A stretch of DNA of 21,978 bases from CAZFBR01 sp035353495 [NCBI: uncultured bacterium]. GTDB taxonomy: Bacteria; DAOPZR01. Shown one piece after another: positions 1-6,016 of the stretch (positions within the stretch are counted from its first letter, which is position 1; every line of letters starts with the position of its first letter). The notes under the pieces were generated by a model. The model was not told where the DNA came from. It worked only from the letters and a program-made list of their open reading frames with translations, and made no database searches. The stretch is taken from positions 1 through 21,978 of the forward strand of contig CAZFBR010000027.1 of the NCBI GenBank assembly GCA_964517215.1. Direction: 5' to 3'. A program made the translations under genes and the position numbers.

Positions 1-444
1 AACGGCAGCAGCGAATGCATCGTCAAGGATAGCATCGTTGACTCGATGTTCCAGCAGCTCTTGCTGCGGCCGGATGAGTACAGCGTGTTGGCGACGCCCA
101 ACCTGAACGGCGATTACATCTCCGATGCGGCGGCGGCGCAGGTCGGCGGGCTGGGTATGGCGCTCGGCGCCAATATCGGCGACGGTATCGGCGTGTTCGA
201 AGCGACGCACGGCAGCGCGCCCAAGTACGCGGGACTGGACAAGGTCAACCCCGGCTCGCTCATCCTCTCGGCGGTGATGATGCTGGAGTTCATGGGCTGG
301 CAGGAAGCGGCCGACCTGGCGGTTGCGGGGCTGACCCGCGCCATCGGCGACCGCATTGTGACCTACGACCTGGCGCGGCAGACCGAGGGCGCGAAGGAAG
401 TGTCGTGCAGCGGGTTCGCCCGCGCCATTGTGGAGCGGCTGTAA
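1..444 (+). CDS. icd: NADP-dependent isocitrate dehydrogenase, C-terminal part (cut by window edge)
   Basis: This is the last 147 codons of isocitrate dehydrogenase, which oxidatively decarboxylates isocitrate to 2-oxoglutarate in the cytoplasmic TCA cycle. The reading frame is open from base 1, so the start lies outside the window. The stretch [17 protein letters not shown] and the block [18 protein letters not shown] are the family's C-terminal signature. The NADP-specificity residues of the E. coli enzyme can be aligned: Lys-Tyr in APKYAG, Val in DKVNP, and Tyr and Arg in TYDLAR, so NADP rather than NAD is the likely cofactor. The stop at 442-444 lies 5 bp before the fumarase alpha start, so the genes are probably cotranscribed. 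Isopropylmalate dehydrogenase is the alternative, but the residues above argue against it. Confidence 0.95.
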   Translation, partial: NGSSECIVKDSIVDSMFQQLLLRPDEYSVLATPNLNGDYISDAAAAQVGGLGMALGANIGDGIGVFEATHGSAPKYAGLDKVNPGSLILSAVMMLEFMGWQEAADLAVAGLTRAIGDRIVTYDLARQTEGAKEVSCSGFARAIVERL

Positions 445-449
445 GCGCG

Positions 450-1292
450 ATGCGCACGCTCAGCGCCGCACGGGTGGCGGCTGCCGTAACGGAAGCGGCG
501 GTGCGCGCGGCGACGGAGTTGCCGGCTGATGTGGTGCTGGCGCTCAAACGGGCGTTGGGCAGCGAGCGCGAACCAGTGGCGCGCACGGTGCTCGAACGCA
601 TTCTGGCCAACGCGGATTGCGCCCGGACCGGCGGCATCCCGCTCTGCCAGGATACGGGACTGCAGGTGGTGCTGATCGAGCAGGGCGCAGATGTTCGTAT
701 CCGTGGCGATTTGGCGCGGGCGGTGGCGCAGGGGACTGCCCGGGCGACGAAGCAGGCGGCGCTGCGCGCGTCGGTGGTGGCGCGGCCGGGCGATACCCGG
801 CGCAATTCGGGCGACAATACGCCGCCGCTCATGCTGCATGAAACGGTGCCGGGAGACCGGGTGACGGTGACCGTCCTGCCCAAGGGGGGCGGTGCGGAGA
901 ACAAGTCGCGACTCGGCATGCTGCTCCCGACGGCGGGGTGGCCGGGCATCCGCGAATTTGTCGTTGAAACGGTCCGTGCGGCGGGTGGCGACGCCTGCCC
1001 GCCGCTGGTGGTTGGGGTTGGCGTGGGCGGGAGCTTCGACCGTTGCGCGCATCTCGCCAAGCGCGCGCTCTTCCGGCCGCTGACCCGGCGCAACGCTGAC
1101 GCGGTGCTGCGGGCGGAGGAAGCGCGGCTGCTGTCGATGCTGAACGACCTGAAGATCGGCCCGCTCGGTTTTGGCGGGCGCACCACGGCGCTGGCGGTGC
1201 AGATTATGGCGGAACCGTGTCATATCGCGTCGCTCCCCGTCGCCGTCAATATCAACTGCCACGCCACGCGGCGGGCGAGCGTGACGCTATGA
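450..1292 (+). CDS. Class I fumarate hydratase, alpha subunit (two-subunit type)
   Basis: 280 residues forming the N-terminal catalytic half of a class I (4Fe-4S, oxygen-sensitive) fumarase or tartrate dehydratase. With the beta subunit it interconverts fumarate and malate. Signature motifs are PLCQDTG (Cys66), NSGDNTPP, PKGGGAENKS, ACPP (Cys183) and NCHATRRA (Cys270). The three cysteines match the usual cluster ligands. The ATG at 450 is chosen because it begins the normal N-terminus just after icd; an earlier start would run back into icd. The stop overlaps the beta-subunit ATG, indicating translational coupling and fixed stoichiometry. The icd neighbour favours fumarase over tartrate dehydratase; motifs alone do not separate the two. 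Confidence 0.93.
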   Translation: MRTLSAARVAAAVTEAAVRAATELPADVVLALKRALGSEREPVARTVLERILANADCARTGGIPLCQDTGLQVVLIEQGADVRIRGDLARAVAQGTARATKQAALRASVVARPGDTRRNSGDNTPPLMLHETVPGDRVTVTVLPKGGGAENKSRLGMLLPTAGWPGIREFVVETVRAAGGDACPPLVVGVGVGGSFDRCAHLAKRALFRPLTRRNADAVLRAEEARLLSMLNDLKIGPLGFGGRTTALAVQIMAEPCHIASLPVAVNINCHATRRASVTL

Positions 1293-1798
1293 CTCGCAGG
1301 ACGCCGCGCCGGATGGCGATTGCCGATCTGCTGGCCGGGACGGCAACGGTCAAACCGGGCGAATGGCTGCTGCTTACGGGCGAATTGTTTACCGCTCGCG
1401 ATCAGGCGCATAAGCGGCTGGCGGAACTGCTGACGGCTGGGCGGCGGCTGCCGCTCGATCTGCGGCGCAGCGTCCTCTACTACTGCGGACCATCGGCGCC
1501 GCGCAAGGGGAGATTCGGCGCTTGCGGGCCGACCACCGCGTCGCGCATGGACCCGTTCATGCCCGCGCTGGTTGCGGCCGGCCATCGGGTCTGCATCGGC
1601 AAGGGCAAGCGCTCGCCCGCGGTGCAGGCGCTGTTCAAGAAGAAGCGGTGCGTCTACCTGTCGGCGCTGGGCGGTTTGGGGGCGCTGTATGCCGATTGCG
1701 TGACCGCGTGGGAGCCGGTGGCCTTCCCCGATCTCGGGCCGGAAGCCATCCTGAAACTGACGGTCAACGATTTCCCGGTACTCGTGGTCAGTGCCTGA
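1289..1798 (+). CDS. Class I fumarate hydratase, beta subunit
   Basis: 169 residues equivalent to the C-terminal domain of one-chain class I fumarases. It completes the active site together with the alpha subunit. The motifs YYCGP and GACGPTTASRMD are diagnostic of the family, followed by the usual IGKGKRS segment. The ATG at 1289 overlaps the alpha-subunit stop by 4 bp (ATGA). The split into two adjacent polypeptides is the arrangement known from many anaerobes and archaea, whereas E. coli FumA/FumB are fused. The gene ends 28 bp before hicB, and the hicBA promoter lies in that gap. Confidence 0.93.
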   Translation: MTRRTPRRMAIADLLAGTATVKPGEWLLLTGELFTARDQAHKRLAELLTAGRRLPLDLRRSVLYYCGPSAPRKGRFGACGPTTASRMDPFMPALVAAGHRVCIGKGKRSPAVQALFKKKRCVYLSALGGLGALYADCVTAWEPVAFPDLGPEAILKLTVNDFPVLVVSA

Positions 1799-1801
1799 AC
1801 G

Positions 1802-1810
1802 TGGTACAAT
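1802..1810 (+). promoter_or_regulatory. Extended -10 promoter for hicBA
   Basis: TGgTACAAT at 1802-1810 is an extended -10 element: TG, one base, then a -10 hexamer with one mismatch to TATAAT. No good -35 is visible, which is typical of extended -10 promoters. Transcription would start near 1817, directly upstream of the AGGGAGG ribosome-binding site of hicB. This lets the toxin-antitoxin pair be expressed independently of the fumarase operon. Confidence 0.5.
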
Positions 1811-1826
1811 ACGCAGGGAGGCAAAC

Positions 1827-2057
1827 ATGATACTCAATTATACCGCACGCTACACGAAGACGGCATCAGGATACATGGGCCAGCTGGTTGAGTGGCCGGA
1901 AGTCATTTCCGAAGGCAAAACGCTCGACGAGTGCCGGGAAATGGTGCAGGACGCACTGCGGGAAATGGTTGCCGCCTATCGGCAGCAGAAACGAGAAATC
2001 CCGCCTGCCGGCTGCCTGATTGAATCGATGCCGGTTCAGGTGCGTCGTGTCGGTTAG
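1827..2057 (+). CDS. hicB: HicB-family antitoxin
   Basis: 76 residues with the HicB partial RNase-H fold pattern: YTARYTKTASGYMGQLVEWP, then the helix EGKTLDECREMVQDALREMV. The protein would neutralise the downstream HicA mRNA interferase by binding it. The ATG at 1827 follows a strong Shine-Dalgarno AGGGAGG at 1815-1821. It is a short form: after the RNase-H-like core there is no room for the C-terminal helix-turn-helix or ribbon-helix-helix domain of longer HicB proteins. Autoregulation by this protein alone is therefore not obvious. hicB precedes and overlaps hicA by 11 bp, the reverse of the E. coli order. Confidence 0.88.
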   Translation: MILNYTARYTKTASGYMGQLVEWPEVISEGKTLDECREMVQDALREMVAAYRQQKREIPPAGCLIESMPVQVRRVG

Positions 2058-2235
2058 CCGGCGCGAACTGATACGACATTTGACGATGCATGGGTTTGTG
2101 CTCTTGCGCGAGGGCGGCAGTCATTCGATCTATTCCGATGGTCAAAAAACAATCCCGGTCAAACGGCATAAAACGCTTGACCGCATAACGGCCAACCAGA
2201 TCTGTAAGCAGGCCGGCCTGCCGCCGAGATTCTGA
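2047..2235 (+). CDS. hicA: HicA-family mRNA interferase toxin
   Basis: 62 residues with the small dsRBD-like HicA fold, which cleaves mRNAs when not bound by HicB. Visible landmarks are SRRELIRHLTMHGFVLLREGGSHSIY, with the catalytic His in GGSH, then IPVKRHKTLDRITANQICKQAGL (read as the usual KRHK-L--T---I-KQAGL pattern). The start is a GTG at 2047 inside the end of hicB. A longer frame reaches an ATG at 2020, but that adds nine residues absent from the family. The stop at 2233-2235 directly abuts the ATG of the flavoprotein gene with no intervening base, so toxin translation is probably coupled at both ends. Confidence 0.85.
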   Translation: MSVSRRELIRHLTMHGFVLLREGGSHSIYSDGQKTIPVKRHKTLDRITANQICKQAGLPPRF

Positions 2236-3450
2236 ATGCCAGTGACGGACACTCAACCCACATTGCTGGTTGTTGGCGGGGGCGCGGCGGGGATGCTGGC
2301 CGCGCTGGCGGCGGCGCGGGCGGGCGCGCGGGTGACGCTGCTCGAAAGGAACAACCAGCTCGGACGCAAGCTGCTGGTGACCGGCAACGGCCGCTGCAAC
2401 CTTTCCCATAATCCAATCTGCACGGAGGCATATTGCGGCGACCGTGCCTTCATCGAACAGTTCGTGGCGCGCTGGCCGACCGCGAAACTGGTCGAACTGC
2501 TGGCGCAGCTCGGGCTGGCCTGCGATGAAGAAGAGGGGCGGCTCTACCCGCGCAGTCGGCGAGCGGATAGCGTGACGGAACTGCTGACAGCGCAACTGAC
2601 GGCGGCCGGCGTGACCATTGTGACCAATTGCCCGGTGGTCGGTATCGCCCGCGCGGCGGCCGGGTTCGTCGTTACGACGCAGGACCGCACGGAATATTGC
2701 GCGCCGCGCCTGCTGCTGACGGCCGGCGGGCCGGCGGGCCCGCAATACGGAGCGACGGACGATGGGTACGGGTGGCTGCGCGGTCTTGGCCACACAGTGG
2801 CGGAACCGCGCCCGGTGCTGGTACCCATGCGCATGAAGGTGCCGCACGCCTGGCGTCCGGCGACGGGCCAGAAGGCGATCGTGCGCGCGACGCTGCTTGC
2901 TGACGCTCGGGAGCTGATGACCCTGACCGATGAATTGCTGGTTGTTGATCGCGGCCTGTCGGGGCCGGTTATCATGAACCTGTCGGTGGCATGGCAGCCG
3001 GGCGCCGCGCATGAACTGCTGCTCAACTTCATGCCGCACGACACGCAAGACGATGTGGCGGCATTGCTGGCGGCGACGACCCTGCCGCTGGCGACGGTGC
3101 TGGCCGGGCATCTGCCGCGCGCACTGGCGGCGGCGCTGGCAGCGATGGCGGGGGATGCCGGGCGGAAATGCTGGCGTGATCTGACGGATGGCCAGAAGTC
3201 GGGCCTGGTGCAGGCGCTGACGGCCACGCGATTGACGATCGATGGATTGGATGAGGACTGGCGGGCGGCCAAGGTGACGGCGGGCGGGGTGGCGACCGGC
3301 GAGCTTGAACCCGATACGCTGGCGTCGCGGGTGATGCCGGGTCTGTATGTGGCAGGAGAACTCCTCGATATCGTCGGCATCAGCGGCGGCCATAACCTGC
3401 ACCTCGCGTTTGCCACGGGCTGGCAGGCCGGCACCGCGGCGGCGCGCTGA
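2236..3450 (+). CDS. NAD(P)/FAD-dependent oxidoreductase, HI0933/YhiN/BaiN family
   Basis: 404-residue cytoplasmic flavoprotein. The N-terminus has the dinucleotide-binding motif VVGGGAAGMLAALAAARAGA with the acidic LLER at the end of strand 2, followed by GRKLLVTGNGRCNLSH, a hallmark of the HI0933 family. The C-terminus has TAGGVATGEL, then VMPGLYVAGELLDIVGISGGHN, the second FAD-contacting region of the family. Length fits the family (about 400). Members include BaiN, linked to bile-acid dehydroxylation, but most have no defined substrate and none is claimed here. The last 45 bp of the gene form the first copy of an 80-bp tandem repeat. The ATG immediately follows the hicA stop. Confidence 0.9.
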   Translation: MPVTDTQPTLLVVGGGAAGMLAALAAARAGARVTLLERNNQLGRKLLVTGNGRCNLSHNPICTEAYCGDRAFIEQFVARWPTAKLVELLAQLGLACDEEEGRLYPRSRRADSVTELLTAQLTAAGVTIVTNCPVVGIARAAAGFVVTTQDRTEYCAPRLLLTAGGPAGPQYGATDDGYGWLRGLGHTVAEPRPVLVPMRMKVPHAWRPATGQKAIVRATLLADARELMTLTDELLVVDRGLSGPVIMNLSVAWQPGAAHELLLNFMPHDTQDDVAALLAATTLPLATVLAGHLPRALAAALAAMAGDAGRKCWRDLTDGQKSGLVQALTATRLTIDGLDEDWRAAKVTAGGVATGELEPDTLASRVMPGLYVAGELLDIVGISGGHNLHLAFATGWQAGTAAAR

Positions 3451-3635
3451 GCGCGACGACGCTGCGGCACTGAAAATGACGCGTGGCGTTTGCCACGGGC
3501 TGGCAGGCCGGCACCGCGGCGGCGCGCTGAGCGCGACGACGCTGCGGCACTGAAAATGACGCGTGGCGTTTGCCACGGGCTGGCAGGCCGGCACTACGGC
3601 GGCGCGCTGAGCGCGACGACGCTGCGACAATAAAA
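3406..3635 (+). repeat. 80-bp tandem repeat covering the end of the flavoprotein gene
   Basis: Copy 1 (3406-3485) contains the last 45 bp of the flavoprotein gene, its TGA and 35 bp of downstream sequence. Copy 2 (3486-3565) is identical over 80/80 bases by eye. Copy 3 begins at 3566, differs by two bases in the first 61 (to 3626), and then decays by about 3635. The period is not a multiple of three and the first copy already ends in a stop, so the extra copies are not translated as part of the protein. Recent slippage or unequal recombination is likely; an assembly artefact is also possible. Confidence 0.9.
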
Positions 3636-3670
3636 GGGTGGCTGCTGGAGCGGCTGGTCAATGGTGTTTC

Positions 3671-3715
3671 TCCTCTCCAGACGGGAGAGGAAGCCGCGCA
3701 GCGGCAGGTGAGGGG
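3671..3715. repeat. REP-like double-hairpin element (full copy)
   Basis: Hairpin 1 has 8-bp arms TCCTCTCC (3671-3678) and GGAGAGGA (3684-3691) around AGACG. Hairpin 2 has arms GCCGC (3693-3697) and GCGGC (3701-3705) around GCA, followed by AGGTGAGGGG. Two related pieces occur elsewhere in the window: the first hairpin type at 17566-17594 and the second at 18714-18741. The end of the element supplies the purine-rich ribosome-binding sequence of the C39-like lipoprotein gene. No T-run follows, so it is unlikely to be a simple intrinsic terminator. Confidence 0.6.
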
Positions 3716-3718
3716 CGG

Positions 3719-4345
3719 ATGCAGTACATGCGGATATGCTGGTTGTTGTTGATACTGTTGCTGGCGGGGTGTGCGACGACCGGCACTGGCACTCGCCTGG
3801 CCGATGTGCCCAACCTGATCCGCCTGCCCCTGCTGCGTCAGGCGACTGACCACACCTGCGGGGTGGCGACGCTGCAGTCGATCCTCTACTATTACGGCAT
3901 TGAATACCGGGAAGACCGGCTGGCGGCAAAGCTGCATGCGGAGGATTACGCCCGTACGGACGAGATTGTGCGCGTGGCGCGGGAAGAGGGACTGACGGTC
4001 GCAACGCGCCGCAACCTGACGCTGCCCGAACTGCGGGGGTATGTCGATCAGGCGATCCCGGTCATGGTCTGCATGCAGGCATGGTCGGACACTCCGACGC
4101 TGGAAGCATACCGCAACGATTGGGAAGACGGGCACTGGGTGGCGGTGGTCGGATACGATGCGGCCAATATCTACGTCATGGACCCGTCAACGCTGGGCAA
4201 TTACGCCTATGTGCCCGCGGAGGAATTCGACGCGCGCTGGCACGATTACGATGACGACATCACCAAACCCTACCTTCATTTCGGCATCACCATCACCGGA
4301 AAACCGGTGACCTACGACCCGGAAGCAATCCTGCGGATGGAGTGA
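3719..4345 (+). CDS. C39-like cysteine peptidase lipoprotein
   Basis: 208 residues. The N-terminus is a lipoprotein signal peptide (ICWLLLILLLAGC) with lipidation Cys18, so the mature protein sits on the periplasmic face of a membrane. The rest resembles a papain-like C39 domain: oxyanion Gln41 and nucleophile Cys47 in QATDHTCG, His139 in DGHWVAVVGYD, and Asp155 in VMDPS. C39 domains usually trim bacteriocin leaders as part of ABC exporters; here it is free-standing and lipid-anchored, with no transporter in view. The ATG at 3719 is preceded by AGGTGAGGGG; another ATG at 3728 also precedes the signal peptide. The next gene begins 3 bp after the stop, so the two are probably cotranscribed. The substrate is unknown. 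Confidence 0.85.
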   Translation: MQYMRICWLLLILLLAGCATTGTGTRLADVPNLIRLPLLRQATDHTCGVATLQSILYYYGIEYREDRLAAKLHAEDYARTDEIVRVAREEGLTVATRRNLTLPELRGYVDQAIPVMVCMQAWSDTPTLEAYRNDWEDGHWVAVVGYDAANIYVMDPSTLGNYAYVPAEEFDARWHDYDDDITKPYLHFGITITGKPVTYDPEAILRME

Positions 4346-4348
4346 CGC

Positions 4349-4858
4349 ATGATGCACGGGCGCAAGGTCTTCGTGAGCTGTATGATCGTGACGGTTGCGG
4401 GGCTGCTGCTGCCGTTTCTTGCCCGGGTTCCGGGTGCGGCGCTGTACGGCTGGCCGTGGATCGACCAGTACCTGTCGTGCGCACTTGACGGCTGGCTGTT
4501 CTTCGAGGCGTGCAACCTGGTCGCGGTGGCGGCGGCGGTGGTTTGCGTGCTGCTGTTCGGCGGCCGGCGGGCGTTCTGGCTGCCGGTCGGGCTCGGCTAC
4601 GGCGCGCTGTTCGCCATGCATGCGTCGATCGACCTGGCGGCGGACGCGCAGGCGGCGGTGGCGCTGGTTTTCATTCCGGTCTTTGCTGTGCCCATGTTTG
4701 CCGCCGGCGTCGCGGCGGTATGGCTGTACGGATTGTTCCGGCGGCTGCGGACGGGTGCGGTGCCGGCGAACGAGTCAGGCGCGGGCGGCGGCGAACCGCG
4801 TGCGCAGCAGCTGCCGCGCCTTGAGCAGCCCGGCGGCGGCGGCGCAGAGCAGCAGTGA
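4349..4858 (+). CDS. Small multi-spanning membrane protein, function unknown
   Basis: 169 residues, no family recognised. Hydrophobic stretches lie at about residues 6-27, 47-70, 75-95 and 102-128, consistent with four membrane spans, ending in the basic stretch LFRRLRTG. The last 40 residues are Gly/Ala/Pro/Gln rich and unlike a folded domain, because they are encoded antisense to the end of the convergent glycosyltransferase gene (84-bp overlap). The start is ATG 4349 or the adjacent ATG 4352, with GGAGTG just upstream. The 3-bp gap to the C39-like lipoprotein suggests a functional pair. Clear hydrophobic spans support the frame as real; the tail may be tolerated read-through. Confidence 0.75.
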   Translation: MMHGRKVFVSCMIVTVAGLLLPFLARVPGAALYGWPWIDQYLSCALDGWLFFEACNLVAVAAAVVCVLLFGGRRAFWLPVGLGYGALFAMHASIDLAADAQAAVALVFIPVFAVPMFAAGVAAVWLYGLFRRLRTGAVPANESGAGGGEPRAQQLPRLEQPGGGGAEQQ

Positions 4859-6016
4859 TTCCAGGGTCAGGCGATAGCGGGTATAACTCACCACAATCGA
4901 GCAGATGAGCGAGTAGTAGGCGAGCAGCAGGTAGAAGAGGCTGTGCAGCCGCCAGCGGGTGCGCGCCGCGGCGCCCAGCCCGAGCAGCATGAAGGGGAAG
5001 AGCAGACCGTACGACAGCAGCATGATCAGCGCGTATTTCAAATCGACGAACTCCAGGTGCGGATAGAAGCGCCACAGGCGGATGAAGCGGTCGAACGCGA
5101 GCCGCACGAAAACCTCCGGTTGCTCGCGGACAATGGCCATGCTCTGCGTGCGCATCCGCGCTTCCAGTTCGCGTTCGGAGAGGGTGTCATACTCCTTCGG
5201 CACCAGGTCCATATTGAATCCGCGCGGATCGGTGAGGATGGACGGATGGTTGGCGACGAAGAATTCCCGCCAGAAAATCGACGTCCCCGGCATGAAGGTG
5301 TGGTAGATGCCGTAATTGCGCACAATCCACGGCAGGAGCACGAGTGCGACAATCCCGAGGACAATGGCGGTGCGGCGGAGCGCGGGGAGAAAGGCGCGGC
5401 CCGTCAGCCACAGGGTGACGAAAAGCAGGACCCAGTAGAACGAATGATGCGGGCGGGTGAGCAGCGAGCAGCCGAGCCAGAATCCGGCGCAAACGGCATC
5501 GAGCGCGCGGCCATGACGGGCCAGCCGCACGGAATAGAGCAGGATGAGCGAGGTGAAGAACATCTGCATGATGGCGGGATTGAGTTGGATGCAGTAATAG
5601 ACCGCCTCGGGATTGACCGCCATGAGCGCGGCGGCGAGCAGGGCGACGGGGCGATTGAACGCGGTCCGGCCCAGCAAGTAGGTGGTGAGCACCGTCGCGG
5701 CGCTCAGCAGGCAGTAGACGAAACGGCCCGCCCACTTGTAGGCATCGCCCGTTGCCACTCGCAGCGCGGCGAGCAGCAGCGGCAGCCCGGGCGGGCGGCG
5801 CGCATAGAATCTGTTGCCCGGCGCCACTTCCTGCCAGTAGCCATGCCCGTCGGCGAAATGCTCGGCGTAGGGATAGTATTCGACGCCCTGCCCGAACCCG
5901 TCGTCCCCCACCACCGCGAAGACATAGACCAGGCGCAGGAACAGGGCGAGCGCGAAGAGCACGGCGAGGAAAAGCGGAGTATGGCGCGGATGCAGCAGGG
6001 CCTTAACGGTTGGCAT
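4775..6016 (-). CDS. ArnT/GT39-like polytopic membrane glycosyltransferase
   Basis: 413 residues, mostly hydrophobic, with about ten or more predicted spans. The N-terminal span (LFLAVLFALALFLRLVYVF) is followed by a loop containing VVGDDGFGQGVEYYPYAEHFADGHGYW, with acidic residues where GT-C family 39/ArnT enzymes place the catalytic Asp. It is followed by ARRPPGLPLLLA, another family hallmark (read as the Pro-Pro-G-P pattern). Such enzymes move a sugar from a polyprenyl phosphate to a lipid or protein on the periplasmic side; donor and acceptor are unknown. It is shorter than ArnT (about 550) and lacks a large periplasmic C-terminus. Its ATG lies within the end of asnB (14-bp overlap), so it is coupled to that gene. 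Its end overlaps the convergent membrane-protein gene. Confidence 0.82.
   Translation of the reverse strand: MPTVKALLHPRHTPLFLAVLFALALFLRLVYVFAVVGDDGFGQGVEYYPYAEHFADGHGYWQEVAPGNRFYARRPPGLPLLLAALRVATGDAYKWAGRFVYCLLSAATVLTTYLLGRTAFNRPVALLAAALMAVNPEAVYYCIQLNPAIMQMFFTSLILLYSVRLARHGRALDAVCAGFWLGCSLLTRPHHSFYWVLLFVTLWLTGRAFLPALRRTAIVLGIVALVLLPWIVRNYGIYHTFMPGTSIFWREFFVANHPSILTDPRGFNMDLVPKEYDTLSERELEARMRTQSMAIVREQPEVFVRLAFDRFIRLWRFYPHLEFVDLKYALIMLLSYGLLFPFMLLGLGAAARTRWRLHSLFYLLLAYYSLICSIVVSYTRYRLTLESLLLCAAAAGLLKARQLLRTRFAAARA

Noticed and set aside
1903-3630. A 575-codon minus-strand open frame opposite hicBA and the flavoprotein
   Set aside because: Shadow frame of G+C-rich genes; it contains the 80-bp repeats as repeated low-complexity text and has no family features.
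3406-3635. Possible CRISPR array
   Set aside because: The 80-bp units are directly tandem with no unique spacers and include the end of a protein gene.
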